Positions 1-13,355 of a stretch of 64,000 nt of DNA are shown piece after piece. Below the pieces are notes generated by a model. It was not told the DNA's origin and searched no databases. It saw nothing but the letters and a program-made list of their open reading frames with translations. Within the stretch, counting starts at the first letter, position 1. The number at the start of each line of letters is the position of its first letter. Origin of the DNA: Trileptium ribeirensis (lineage: Eukaryota > Nematoda > Enoplea > Enoplida > Thoracostomopsidae); the NCBI GenBank assembly GCA_030248225.1, contig JASANE010026695.1, forward strand, positions 1 to 64,000. The letters are read 5' to 3'. The position numbers were made by a program, and so were the translations under genes.

Positions 1-279
1 AAATTTGGAACGCAAATCATAAATAAGGCTTGTAGATTTCGATGGGGTCGACATAAAAGAAATTGTTTCCATTGGCCTACCGTACTGTACTGCGTGTTGA
101 CATTTCATGGTGAGTAAGGAAAATGATTTTCATCTTAATTTCCAACTGAGAGCCATCCTTTGAACGGTTTTACCTTTACTGTTTAATGGCCGCAATAAAC
201 AATTCGCTCAATTTGATATTTGTAGCCCTCTATACAATGTTAATCTTGATACCGAATATTATTAAACAAAAAAGTAATA

Positions 280-330
280 TATATATATTCGTTATATATA
301 TATTATTTGCATTCTTTATATATATATTCG
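280..330. repeat. TA-rich microsatellite
   Basis: Runs of TATATA interrupted by TTCGTTA. The mirrored position in the right arm, about 16,490-16,580, holds an expanded version, so the tract has changed length since the arms separated. Confidence 0.8.
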
Positions 331-1383
331 TTAGTTATTTGTTCAGATTTACTCCAAAGTTCTAGAACAAAAACGTTTGTAGCTGGTTGTTACATTTTGT
401 AATTGCGGTCTCGTTCATATTTCTATATTTCCGCAATGAAAACTATGTGAACATGCTCCACTCTACTTGTTGCTACAAGTCTTCGAGACACATACCGGTC
501 AGCGACCTTGTATAATATATAAAAATTCGTCATTGTCCTTATTTGGAAAAGCCTTGTGTCCAAATTAAAATTCCACTTGTTCAAAATAGGAACCTGAAGT
601 TCATATGAATCTTGTATATTACAATAAATATTCATATGCTGTGTATTTCTACGTCACTTAATATCTTGATTTTCAGTTAGTTATACTTCTTAAGTTAAGA
701 ACGCAATTTTCCGCCAAGACAGCAAAAAATAAATTCTTTGGTTATCTTCAAAATATATAAAACCCCGGTACCCAGGTACCCGACAGCTGTATCCGAGTAC
801 CTGACACATAACCCGGGTACCCTACATTAGTGCACGTGCTTATTCAATTCATCACTCTATCATGACGCGCAGTGGACTCTAAAACAGGCAACATCCCAAG
901 TAGCAACGATGCCTGTTTAGAGGCGACAACGCCTGATGATAGACTGATGAATTAAATTGAAAAACTTAAACAGAATTTAATAACTCAGCTAGCGCAGTCT
1001 AATATATTTTATATTTGGTTAACGGTTTGTTATAGCTATTGTACACTTCTTGGTTCGACTTCCCAGTACCTGCCGTTTCGCGAACCCTTTGCAACAAGAA
1101 ACAAAGCAATTATCTATTACGCCACGATTACGAACACAGCTTTTAAGGGGGCAACCGTTTTTCTCTCTTCTGAAGATGCTGGAGTATATCTATCAGTATA
1201 AAAAACCGTAAAACGCAAACTGCTACGATACCTTCGACTTCACGAAAACAACAATCAAGTTATTCCCGAACTTTATTTTGACACACCGAACGTATTTTTC
1301 AAATACAAGTTCATGGTGGTCGTGCTATGGAACAGCAGGGCGGCCAAAACTAAGAATTGGCCCAAAATTTTTAAAATAGGTGC

Positions 1384-1455
1384 CTCCCGGACGGGCAATT
1401 GAACCCCGGTCTCCCGCGTGACAGGGGGGGATATTAACCACTATACTATCCGGCA
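1384..1455 (-). repeat. tRNA-Asp(GTC)-like head of SINE-like repeat (left arm)
   Basis: Read on the minus strand this 72-nt segment has the tRNA layout with internal promoter boxes (GTATAGTGGTTA; GGTTCAATT) and the anticodon loop CTGTCAC, anticodon GTC for aspartate. The fold has mismatches at acceptor pair 2:71, in the anticodon stem and at T-stem pair 53:61, and no plain 3' terminator follows. It is followed by about 350 bp of shared body sequence also found at two other places. I therefore read it as the head of a tRNA-derived SINE rather than a working tRNA gene. Confidence 0.7.
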
Positions 1456-3529
1456 CATGTTGAACAACTTAACAGTTTGTTCTCAAGTATTCTAAACAAA
1501 ATCGTAGCTTTCTATAACTGAAATCCGCTGAAAAATAGAATATAACCCTACGAATTGTTTATACAGATGAAAAATATATACAAATCGTGATTTTACGAAA
1601 AAAAACGTGTTTACGAAACCTAAAACAGACATGCATCACAGTTCTTTTCATAGCACCGTTGGAAAATTAAACACAAATTTTTAGATATGACAAATAATGT
1701 TTTTATTGGCAAAGTGTACGATTCCAACAGTTTGTCTTCCCTGCATGTATATGCATTTCCACTGTTTTATATTTGAAATTGGCTTCAATTACATCCACAT
1801 TCACAAACTTGGTGGTATCATGTATTTTGGGGACGCACTACTGAGCCTCAAATAAAGTTTTATTCTTAGGAGCCCGAATAGATTTCAATTTGAGCAAGCA
1901 AAATCCTTTCTACTGCTGTCGGCTATGTGCAGTAACAAAGTATAAGGATAGCGCTCATGAGTGGAAAAAAAATAGGTAGCGAAAGCAATATCTCTTTCTG
2001 TCGCCCGAGACAAATGTTGATTCTACTCGATTGCCAACTGAAGCTGGTCTCTTTAATCGTGAGTGAATGCCCACACACGTTACATTTATTGATCAGCTCA
2101 GGCAGAAAGAGCAAACTGCGAAAACCAAAGCCAAATTACCACAATATTTTAGATTTGCCACAAGAATTAGGCTGGAAAGCGCCACCATCTTTAACTAAGT
2201 TCAAAGGTTACTTTCCTCGGGGGAAACTTATGCATATCTAATATAAACACGCATAATTAATAAGAACGAATTAAATTACCAGAACCCCTTGGTTAGGCGC
2301 GAGTTCGGTATCCTAGGATAATGTGCAGGTCACGGTCATCAGGTCAAATTTGCCGAAACGTAGCAATCGCTTGAAAAACATCTATAAGCGTTGATGGTAA
2401 CTTTCTAACGTTTATGTAAGCATTGGTGCGTAGGTGTGCGTTACACAGACTTGGGTTAAAACACAGTTGTACGAGGAAGATATATGACAACAAAGGTCAT
2501 AAATGTTGACATCACAAAATTAACAACTGTGCTAGTTAGGTCCTAGCGCAGACGAATGACAATATTGTGCGACTACGTCTCTTAAATACTTTCGAATTAA
2601 ATAACCGTGATCTTGCATCACTGTCTGATGTGCGGATAGATGAACTTATTAACTTTCCAAAAAAGGCAGGACGCGAAACCCATTGGAAAGTTACCAAAGT
2701 TTATGGATCACCGTCGTCATGATATACCAACAACAAGCTTTCTCGACCATAAATATTCTAGCTAGTTTACTGCATGATTTATAGCTGACAAAATTGATTC
2801 TTAATGTTAATTTCCAATTATTAAAATCATTCCTTTGCGATATTTTCTTTTATATAGCCTCAACAAACAGTTAGCTAAGTTCTTATTGCTTGTTATTTGA
2901 GGCCCTCTAATTTTTCCGATAAAACTTTTTGTACTCAATCTAAAGAAATATTCACCTTAATATTAAGGAAATTTTTGAATTTACGAAATTATTCTTTTAT
3001 ATGTAGGAAGTTATCCCTTCACTATACGCACGAAAATCTATGGGAAATATTTCCTAAGAGAAATTAGGGCTGAATATTAGTACAAATTTCCTTAGCATTA
3101 TGCAATTTATTATACCACATTATTCATACATATCAAGAAAATTAATCGTTATGATAGCAAGAAGAATAATTTCCTAATTATATTAGCAAGGACATACTTC
3201 TTACATAAAGCCATTTTCATAAGGAAATTTTCATTATCAGAACAAAAATTTCTCTATGGTAATAATGAAAATTTTCCAGCTAAATCCACGAATTTCACAA
3301 AATATATAGGAAATTAGTCCTTTTAAATCTAAGGTATTAACCCTTTCCCTCACATAGTAATACATTTGTAACAATACAAGTTGCGACGCGATGTATTCAT
3401 TCAGTTTGCCGTACTTTTTGCCTTTGTACAGGTGTTGTTGTTTGCACGGTTTGCGAGGCTTCTTAAGAAAATGAGCAATAGCTCCTACACGGCATAGTGC
3501 ATCGTTTACCTTAACATATGTGCCCCAGG

Positions 3530-4070
3530 GCCCGGATTTTGTCACAGTCTGCCGCACCTCTAAAGTCAAATTTCTCTAGCCGCGATTAGCCATTGTGACA
3601 TTTTTGGGCCGAGGCAGGCCCTACGAATATATTAGCTAATAATAAAAGCGTGGCTGAAAAACTTTCACATGGGCTGGAATCAACTCAAAAGCCAGATATA
3701 TATGAAGACACTGGAAACTCGCCAAAAAATGGGATTTGAAGATACATATGATTGTGTAGTCCTAAAACATATTTCCAGCTACAAAATTATAATTTTCATG
3801 GAAGAATGAGCTTGCATTACATTGCCACTGGGTTGGCGCCAAAAATTTTTGAAAATAGTTATATTTACCTATTTATTTTGGCACCTATATTAATGGGAGT
3901 TACTTTAAACACTTGCCTTTTTGCTCTAGAGCTAATTATTCACTCCGTAACACAATCTGCTAAGCTGAATGTAACAAATATTTTTTCAATAGACCGTCGC
4001 GGCTATCAAAGGCTGGCATATAGCCGCGTCCGACTAGTACAAACGTACTATCATAGCTTAGCTATTTATT
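3530..4070. repeat. Diverged repeat segment shared between arms
   Basis: This block corresponds in reverse complement to about 12,430-12,970 but is visibly more diverged than the rest of the arms. Common landmarks are CGGATTTTGTCACAG, ATATATTAGCTAATA and the GACCGTCGCGGCTATCAAA-like end. It may be an older repeat unit that differed before or was replaced after arm formation. Confidence 0.6.
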
Positions 4071-7000
4071 TTATATAAGAAGAGGCGGATTAAGCAATCC
4101 TCCCAATTTGACAACTGTTTTTTACACTTTAGGCATTTAAACTTCGGGTCTTCAGTTGTTCGTGCAGTAAAGTACTTGTACACTACAAGGTGATATTTTG
4201 TACGATGAGAATCATAATATGCTGATTTGTCAACACTTTGACTTTGAGTATCATCTTGTTCAGTTGCGTGCTACATTGTGAACGAACTTTATGCTGTTTT
4301 ATTGTATTAAAATACATACAGATTTGCCTAAAATAGAATAATGTTCATTTTTTGATGTGAAAAACCTATGATGGGATTATAAATAAAATAGCTCAAGAAG
4401 ATTAATTTCACAAAGTCGTACGTTGTCTGCTATGCATCCACGAAATGGAGTAAATAACAATAAGTTTTAATAACTACATATATCATGGCGTAAGGCTACT
4501 TGGACACTTCCGTGCAATACTGATATACTTTCGTTAGTGTAACATTGTTGTTATAAGCTATGTCCAGAAAGCGTTTCTACAGGTTTGCATTAAACCATTA
4601 CATGAAGGCGTTATCCATTTTCTATTGGGTAAAAAATCTTATATTACAGTCAATACAGGTCAGTCCCAATATTTGGGCTTGTAGCATTGAACATCACTTG
4701 TCCAAGTTCGGGACAACCGTTGCAGATACGATATAGAAGAATTAGGAAAACAATATTATGAATAGAGTTGAAATTGCAAAGATATCAAAGATTCTAAAGC
4801 TCAGGCAAAGGGTTCATTCCAGCAGCTTTAATGAATTTTCGCAATCATTCTTAGATGATTTGGATCGTGTCCAATTAGGCACCATGACAATGGCCTGAAA
4901 TGGAATTTACGTGAAGATGCGTTAAGTGGTTATTCAAAAATTAAAATCGACTCGCCTAACATGTATGTCTTTATTCAAATTTCGGAATAAACATAATTTG
5001 CAAAACAAAAAGTGCCACCAACACCGCCAACGCAAAAATAAAAACGCTAACAACACAATGAAGTTGAAGTAGAAAAAATAAAAAGATCAATAATGTATGA
5101 TGAGACGTCAAAAGTTGAAGCGTTAACATGTTTTTGACGGTGACAAGGAAGTTTAATGCAAAATATCAATTTAGTGTGCGCTCCAGCTAAGGCATTAACA
5201 AATACCAAACGGCGGTATGGCCTTGCTGGACCAGTCCGATCCGCAACCTCAGCGGTCCGGTCGGCTGTATCAGTGGTCCACCCGAGTACAACCCCATCCT
5301 TCATACACTAATAGCAGTTTAATATTTAGACGTTGATTTGCGTCTGATTAAGTTTCGCTATTTAAAAAATTTAGGAAGCGAACATACTATTGTCTTGTAG
5401 AATTTCGTATTCTTCGATTTAGTTACGGTTGGATTCACACAAGGTAATTTGCGGGCATTAAAGCGTCAAAACAAAAGGTTTCGTCCCGCTAATTCAAGAA
5501 CTAACAATTGAAGACACACGAAAGCTATATTGTAGGCAAGGAGTAGTTAGGCATAATCGATGAATCAATCATACATGGATTGTTAATAGGTTCTACATTA
5601 CATAATATACATTGTAAAACGTTCATAATCTGATATACATTTTCCATATTTTAATAAAAATTAATGAAATAGATCGCAATAGTAAACTGGTCGTTGGCAT
5701 ATTTACGAAATTATATCGGAACACTTATAATAACAGAACTCGGGACCTGGGTACATTTTTATAGGTTGCATTTAAGAAGAATATACGACATTACATATAT
5801 TCACATATATCTATGCCAGCTGGAAACTAAAGTATTAATGAAACAATGCTTCTGGCAAAAATCGGTCGAAACATTTTTCTGTTTATTTTTATCGCTTATA
5901 ATGTTGTAGTTGTAAGTGAACAGATTTGGCTGAAATTTTTACAGTGCATGTAACCCATTGGTGTGTGCCAACAAAAAAGTTCTCAAGCACTCAGGTACCC
6001 GCATAAATAAGAAGTGAAAAGTTTGTTTCGCTTTCCATTAGGCACGTACCCATGCGTTCAAAAATATTTTTAGGCCCGCGAAACCCGCAAACTGCAAACC
6101 TATATCGGTGGCATACGAAGCTTATTATTGCACAGTACAAAATCGAACCTGCTGCAATTAAATTCGAAATTTTAAAAATGTATGCAGACTTATACAACGA
6201 AAAATGTGAACCATTTAGTAGCCCGGCTTTCTGCCACCCTACCGGCAACTGAAACGTAAGCTCGCCGGCATTGCATTTGTAATGTAGATATAGTCACTAC
6301 AAGTACACATTAATTGTATATATATTTTTCACTGGCCATTTTCCGTGCAATAGTTGCAACAAAATGCTTAAGGAGCCTACCAGCTGCACGCATCTTAATG
6401 TGATTCCTGCATAAGTTACAACCGAAACAATACCAAATAATGTTTTCCCTATGACCATGAAATAAGCACACTCGGCGTTAGTGCACGCGGTACCCACCTA
6501 CCGATGAGGGGTGCCGTAACGTGTCAAAGATACTCGCGTAAAAATATCAATTTTTTTCTGGCCAATATCGCATTAATCACCTCGCCATACAACTATTTAC
6601 CAATATTTTCTAAATTGCAACCGTTATATTTGCACCCGGCGTAGGCACCATTTTCATGTATTGTGATTTTTTCCATTACTTCAAGCAGAGTAGTGTTCGA
6701 ATTTGTTTACAGAAAGTTCTTTCAAAAAATAAAGAACACTACGGATAAGGGGCACTTCCACTTCCTCACGTCATAGATTGGGTCGTTCACCCTATATTTT
6801 GGAAGCGGCTAATCACACGCTAGCTCTGACCTGGAAATAAGAAATTTCACTTTGGACCTCGGTTGCAGAATAACAATTCCAACAGTAAATCCCAACGCAA
6901 TCCTGGTAGGTATTCTCAACATATAATCTTTCTGCATACCAAAAAAGTAAGCTTCCTTGAGAAAACACTGAACACAATGTGTTGGCGTGCGGTGTGCCAT

Positions 7001-7661
7001 GGCATATCATTGTTAGGTCGTTTCGCATTTTTAATCATATGCTGGCAGATAATTGCGTAGCGTCATAAAGCAAAGCCGTTGAGTTTATGTTTTGTACATT
7101 TCGTTGTAGCACAGTAAATTACAGCGTAAGCTATCTCTTCTCTCAGTACATTGGCAGTTAAACCGTCCGTGTCCCATAAATCTAGAAAATTCAGCAGGGT
7201 TATGTCCGGAAATTTTGTTGATTCTTGTGTCAACATGTCGATCTGATGAACTGAGTCGCATGTAACATAGAATTTTGCGTTGCGATTTGACAGTTAATGA
7301 AACTAAGAGCTCATAATGTTTCGTTGAAGACCGAGCACTCTTCAGCGTGCGCGTAATCTAAAACGAAAACGAAAACGATGTCTTGGCGCGTTTCGTTCTG
7401 TCTGCTGTCATGGAAGACAAATGACATCGTATGTTTATAGTTTCTTTTTACTGCCAAATTCATCCTTATTATTTTATCATAGCCAACTCTACAGTACGTG
7501 ATATATCTATGTAGTAGCGCTCGTAACTCGCACAGCAAGCGAAACGAAATGTCTTCCTAAATACGAAAAGGAGTGCCCAATACTACAAACCAAATCCATC
7601 AGTTACTCAAAAAAATTCCAAACAAGGTAGCTTTGGTATATGGGTCGCTCACACCCCAATG

Positions 7662-7947
7662 TTGCTTGTTGGCTGACAGTTGTCTATGTAAAACAATGCG
7701 TTCATAATGTGCAAAGGCGAAATGTAGCGATGAACCCTGCCGATTCATCCTATTAAATATAACTATTTTGAGATTTTTTTTGGCGGAGGCGTCATTTTTG
7801 AACTATGAGCCAAAATTTGGAATACTGTCAAAAAATCCAAAGTTTTATCCGATTTAACTAGCTGTTCTCTTTCATTTTGAACGTTAGTGATGGGCCTTTA
7901 GTGTAGTTAGCCCTATAAACAAAATGTTTTTTACGGTTACAAGCTTC
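7662..7947. other. Palindrome spacer (loop)
   Basis: About 286 bases of single-copy sequence separate the two arms. The last paired bases are the CACCCCAATG at 7,652-7,661 and its complement beginning at 7,948. The spacer has no open frame of note, no tRNA and no recognisable transposase. The junctions were placed by eye and may be off by a few bases. Confidence 0.85.
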
Positions 7948-10282
7948 CATTGGGGTGTGAGCGACCCATATACCAAAATTACCTTGTTTGGAAATTTTTT
8001 TGAGTAACTGATGGATTTGGTTTGTAGTATTGGGCACTCCTTTTCGTATTTAGGAAGACATTTCGTTTCGCTTGCTGTGCGAGTTACGAGCTCTACTACA
8101 TAGATATATCACGTACTGTAGAGTTGGCTATGATAAAATAATAAGGATGAATTTGGCAGTAAAAAGAAACTATAAACATACGATGTCATTTGTCTTCCAT
8201 GACAGGGAGACAGAACGAAACGCGCCAAGACATCGTTTTCGTTTTCGTTTTAGATTACGCGCACGCTGAAGAGTGTCGTACTCTTCAACGAAACATTATG
8301 AGCTCTTAGTTTCATTAACTGTCAAATCGCAACGCAAAATTCTATGTTACATGCGACTCAGTTCATCAGATCGACATGTTGACACAAGAATCAACAAAAT
8401 TTCCGGACATAACCCTGCTGAATTTTCTAGATTTATGGGACACGGACGGTTTAACTGCCAATGTACTGAGAGAAGAGATAGCTTACGCTGTAATTTACTG
8501 TGCTACAACGAAATGTACAAAACATAAACTCAACGGCTTTGCTTTATGACGCTACGCAATTATCTGCCAGCATATGATTAAAAATGCTAACCACCTAAAA
8601 CAATGATATGCCATGACATGGCATGCCAACACATTGTGTTCAGTGTTTTTAAGGAAGCTTACTTTTTTGGTATGCAGAAAGATTATATGTTGAGAATACC
8701 TACCATAATTGCGTTGGGATTTACTGTTGGAATTGTTATTCTGCAACCGAGGTCCAAAGTGAAATTTCTTATTTCCAGGTCAGAGCTAGCGTGTGATTAG
8801 CCGCTTCCAAACTATAGGGTGAACGACCCAATCTATGACGTGAGGAAGTGGAAGTGCCCCTTATCCGTAGTGTTTTATTTTTTGAAAGAACTTTCTGTAA
8901 ACAAATTCGAACACTACTCTGCTTGAAGTAATTGGAAAAAATCACAATATATGAAACACGTGCTACGCCGGGTGAGAGTATAACGGTTGCAATTTAGAAA
9001 ATATTGGTAAATAGTTGTATGCGAGGTGATTTAATGCGATATTGGCCAGAAAAAAATTGTATTTTTACGCGAGTATCTTTGACACGTTACGGCACCCCTC
9101 ATCGGTAGGTGGGTACCGCGTGCACTAACGCCGACTCTGCTTAATTCATGGTCATAGGGAAAACATTATTTGGTATTGTTTCGGTTGTAACTTATGCAGG
9201 AATCACATTAAGATGCGTGCAGCTGGTAGCCTCCTTAAGCATTTTGTTGCAACTATTGCACGGAAAATGGCCAGTGAAAAATATATATACAATTAATGTG
9301 CACTGGTAGTGACTATATCTACATTACAAATGCAATGCCGGCGAGCTTACGTTTCAGTTGCCGGTAGGGCGGCAGGGAGCCGGGCTACTAAATGGTTCAC
9401 ATTTTTCGTTGTATAGTCTTGGGCAAACATTTTTAAAATTTCGAATTTAATTGCAGTAGGTTGATTTTGTAATGTGCAATAATAAGCTTCTTATGCCACC
9501 GATATAGGTTTGCAGTTTGCGGGTTTCGCGGGCCTAAAAATATTTTGAACGCATGGGTACGTGCCTAATGGAAGTGAACAAACTTTTCACTTCTTATTTA
9601 TGCGGGTACCTGAGTGCTCAGAACTTTTTTGTTGGCACACACCAATGGGTTACATGCACTGTAAAAATTTCAGCCAAATCTGTTCACTTACAACTACAAC
9701 ATTATAAGCGATAAAAATAAACAGAAAATGTTTGACTGATTTTTGCCAGAAGCATTGTTTCATTAGATCTCTAGTTTCCAGCTGGCATAGATATATGTGA
9801 AGATACGTAATGTCGTATATTTCTCTAAATGCAACCTATAAAAATGTACCCAGGTCCCGAGTTCTGTTATTATAAGTGTTCCGATATAATTTCGTAAATA
9901 TGCCAACGACCAGTTTACTATTGCGATCTATTTCATTAATTTTTATTAAAATATGGAAAATGTATATCAGATTATGAACGTTTTACAATGTATATTATGT
10001 AATGTAGAACCTATTACAATCCATGTATGATTGATTCATCGATGACGCCTATCTTTGCCTACAATATAGCTTTCGTGTGTCTTCAATTGTGAGTTCCTGA
10101 ATTAGCGGGACGAAACCTGTTGTTTTGACGCTTTAATGCCCGGAATTACCTTGTGTGAATCCAACGGTAACTAAATCGAAGAATACGAAATTCTACAAGA
10201 CAATAGTATGTTCGCTTCCTAAATTTTTTAAATAGCGAAACTTAATCAGACGCAAATCAACGTCTAAATATTAAACTGCTAT

Positions 10283-11730
10283 TAGTGATGAGGACCGGGG
10301 TTGTACCGGGGTGGACCACTGATACAGCCGACCGGACCGCTGAGGTTGCGGATCGGACTGGTCCAGCAAGGCCAGACCGCCGTTCTGGATCCGCTCGTGC
10401 TTAGCCGGAGCGCACACTAAATTGATATTTTGCATTAAACTTCCTTGTCACCGTCAAAAACATGTTAACGCTTCAACTTTTGACGTCTCATCATACATTA
10501 TTGATCTTTTTATTTTTTCTACTTCAACTTCATTGTGTTGTTAGCGTTTTTATTTTTGCGTTGGCGGTGTTGGTGGCACTTTTTGTTTTGCAAATTATGT
10601 TTATTCCGAAATTTGAATAAAGACATACATGTTAGGCGAGTCGATTTTAATTTTTGAATAACCACTTAACGCATCTTCACGTAAATTCTATTTCAGGCCT
10701 TTGTCATGGTGCCTAACGGAGATACCTACCAACTCATTTGAGAACTACTCGCGAAAATTCATTAAAGCTGCTTGGAATGAACCCTTTGCCTGAGCTTTAG
10801 AATCTTTGATATCTTTGCAATTTCAACTCTATTCATAATATTGTTTTCCTAATTCTTCTATATCGTATCTGCAACGGTTGTCCCGAACTTGGACAAGTGA
10901 TGTTCAATGCTACAAGCCCAAATATTGGGACTGACCTGTATTGACTGTAATATAAGATTTTTTACCCAATAGAAATGGATAACGCCTTCATGTAATGGTT
11001 TAATGCAAACCTGTAGAAACGCTTTCTGGACATAGCTTATAACAACAATGTTACACTAACGAAAGTATATCAGTATTGCACGGAAGTGTCCAAGTAGCCT
11101 TACGCCATGATATATGTAGTTATTAAAACTTATTGTGATTTACTCCATTTCGTGGATGCATAGCAGACAACGTACGACTTTGTGAAATTAATCTTCTTGA
11201 GCTATTTTATTGTATAATCCCATCATAGGTTTTTCACATCAAAAAATGAACATTATTCTATTTTAGGCAAATCTGTATGTATTTTAATACAATAAAACAG
11301 CATAAAGTTCGTTCACAATGTAGCACGCAACTGAACAAGATGATACTCAAAGTCAAAGTGTTGACAAATCAGCATATTATGATTCTCATCGTACAAAATA
11401 TCACCTTGTAGTGTACAGGTACTTTACTGCACGAACAACTGAAGACCCGAAGTTTAAATGCCTAAAGTGTAAAAAACAGTTGTCAAGGTCGGAGGATTGT
11501 TAAACAAAGGTTTATATTTTAAATAACTATAATGGTCTGCTCCATCAGGAGCGGTATGGTAGAGTAGCCTTTATACTCAATTTGTAATACTACATTAACA
11601 AACCGCGGCCGTCTCACGAGTTTTGTTTACTAATAGGCAAACATTTTGGGTTCTGCTGATTTTGAAAAAGCAATTTAAAATTTTTATAGGACCGGTAACA
11701 GTTACTGGACCGGTCTGGTCCGCATCACTA
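10283..11730 (+). mobile_element. hAT-family DNA transposon (right arm), non-autonomous
   Basis: The 1,448-bp segment is bounded by the perfect 8-bp direct repeat ACTGCTAT (10,275-10,282 and 11,731-11,738), the size of a hAT target duplication. Its ends are inverted: TAGTGATGAGGACC at the left, and the reverse complement TAGTGATGCGGACC at the right. Subterminal GGACC/GGTCC motifs recur. An internal frame near 11,324-11,503 encodes a zinc-finger start of a hAT-like transposase, but the catalytic region is missing. The left arm of the palindrome has the mirror of the proximal end and body (about 4,085-5,320) but lacks the distal end. Confidence 0.85.
11324..11503 (+). pseudogene. hAT transposase N-terminal fragment (BED-type zinc finger)
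   Basis: This frame lies between stops and encodes a polar segment, then RYFTARTTEDPKFKCLKCKK and a short basic tail before TAA at 11,501. An aromatic residue, a short spacer and a C-x2-C pair match the first half of the BED-type zinc finger that starts many hAT transposases and binds the element ends. The histidine half of the finger and the whole RNase-H-like catalytic domain are absent. The mirror copy is on the minus strand at about 4,096-4,275 in the left arm. Confidence 0.6.
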
Positions 11731-11969
11731 ACTGCTATGAAAAGAACCTGCAGCGTCAAAAATGAATCAAACTACTGTAAATGTGTTAATAAAATGAATT
11801 TTTGATTTCCGTTCCGTAATAACGGTTGCATTTGTTTATCCACAATATATAGCCGTAAAGACGAGCCGATTTGATAGCATAGTACTGGATGTTTAGCATA
11901 GTTATATTTATCTTTTAGCCTATTAACTTTGAAGCTTCGTCATAGTTAAGAAGTATTGTTAAAACATCT

Positions 11970-12350
11970 AAGTGTTCCCGATAGTATTGTGGTTAGCATT
12001 CCCGCCTGTAACGATGGAGAACGGGATTCAATTACACTTCCGATAAATCTCCATTTTTAAAATTTTGCGCGAATTCGTTGTATTGGCTGTTGTGTCGTTA
12101 CGTAGCACGACTACGATGAACGTTGAGTTTGAAAAAATAGGCTGTAGCAAAATAAATTCCGGATAAAACTTGATCATTGTTTTTCACGAAATGAAATGTG
12201 TCGTAGCAGTTTGCGTTTTTACGGTTTTAGACTGATACAAATACTCTTACATCTTAAATGGGGAGAAAATCGTTGCTCTGCGCATCGAATGAATAGCTTC
12301 GTTTGTTGCAAACGGTTCCCAAAATGCAAGAAAACGGCCAGTCGAACCAA
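11970..12350 (+). repeat. Third, diverged tRNA-Asp-headed SINE-like copy
   Basis: The head at about 11,974-12,045 resembles the Asp-like head (GATAGTATTGTGGTTAGCAT, then GGATTCAATT), with a decayed anticodon loop (CTGTAAC). The body aligns to 15,441-15,770: shared landmarks are AAATTTT just after the head, GTAGCACGAC, a TTGATTGTTGTTTTTC-like stretch, GTGTCGTAGCAGTTTGCG and the closing minus-strand GGTTCGACTGGCC. It lies in the part of the right arm with no left-arm counterpart. Confidence 0.7.
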
Positions 12351-13279
12351 AAGAATATAATGCATCATTCATCTTCAGATGTGTGCACCTAGGGCATAAA
12401 TTCCGTCAGAGAGCCAAATCCGGCCCTTTATACATAAAATATTTAGCTAACCTAATCTAGTTCGTTTGTACTAGTCGAGAGCGGCCATGTGAGAGTTTGA
12501 TAGCCGTGACGGGCTATTGAAAAAATATTTACTACGTTTAGTTTATCAGCTTGTGTTATAGAGTAAATAATTAGCTGTTGACCCAAAAAAGCAAGTACTT
12601 AAAGTATCTCGCTTAAATACAGGTAAAATAAGTAGGTAAATATCACTATTTTGAAAATTTGTGTTTAGTTGCATACGAATATCAACCTAGTAAATATATA
12701 AAACACGCAACTACACTACTCTATCTGGAAGAATGCTTTACGATTATACAACGATGTGCATCGCCAATTTCCTTTTTTTAATGATTTTCCAATTTCGTCA
12801 TATATTTCTGTCTGTTAAAGCGAATTACGGCCATTGTGACAGTTTTTCGGCCGGGCTTTACTATTAGCTAATATATTTATAGGGCCTGGCTCGGCTAGTC
12901 GCGTCTAGACAAGCTTGTGTTTAGAACCGCGGCAGGCTGTGACAAAATCCGGCCCTGCCGCGCACATCCTAAGCTAAATGATGCATAACAGCTATAAGAA
13001 ACCGTTAAACAACTGAGCAATATATTAAACTCCGCTAGCCGAGCTCTTCAATTGTGTTAAATTTTTCAGTTCAATTTGTCAGCATATCATGAGGCACTAT
13101 CGCCTGTAAAAAACCAACGTCGCTATAAGGTTTTTCATTATTAATGATACTGTGTGGATTCTGAATTGATAAAGTCAATTTTCTTGGCAGATGCAAAACA
13201 AACCTTGACCCGAGCGATAGTCTTAAGTTTTGTTTGAACCTTTCTCGCAGGAATTAATGTTTCGTATAATATGGAACAA

Positions 13280-13355
13280 ACTTTTGCTGCACCGGCGTAT
13301 TGAACCTGGATCGTATGAGTGCGGGCCTTTTGCTTTAGCCACTATGCCGTGTAGG
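13280..13355 (-). repeat. tRNA-like segment, present only in right arm
   Basis: On the minus strand the sequence has an A-box-like GGCATAGTGGCTAAAGC and a B-box-like CCAGGTTCAATACG at tRNA spacing. A relative with the same layout lies on the plus strand near 58,550-58,620 (GTTGTCGCTAGG, then CTAGGTTCAATCTG). The stems are imperfect, so this looks like a tRNA-derived short repeat rather than a gene. Confidence 0.5.

Larger units (their letters stand above)
1..7661. repeat. Left arm of giant imperfect palindrome
   Basis: This arm is the reverse complement, with point differences and indels, of 7,948-16,846. Matched landmarks include the first bases AAATTTGG against CCAAATTT at 16,839-16,846, the tRNA-like segment 1,384-1,455 against 15,369-15,440, 3,240-3,490 against about 13,370-13,620, 5,050-5,300 against about 10,290-10,550, and 7,311-7,538 against about 8,072-8,300. 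The match is still running at base 1, so the arm may extend outside the window. The arm is about 1.2 kb shorter than its partner, mainly because material at 11,500-12,430 and 13,000-13,350 has no counterpart here. No intact protein gene is visible; open frames here are short and broken in the partner arm. Confidence 0.95.

Noticed and set aside
943..965. CTGATGA followed by GAAAA as a third hammerhead core
   Set aside because: Stem II would be 3 A-T pairs and no matching stem III or cleavage triplet lies upstream.
7311..8300. Mirror ORFs in both palindrome arms (7,311-7,538 minus and 8,072-8,269 plus) sharing the first 44 residues
   Set aside because: They match because the arms are inverted copies. 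The frame breaks after about 44 residues in one relative to the other, and no domain is visible.
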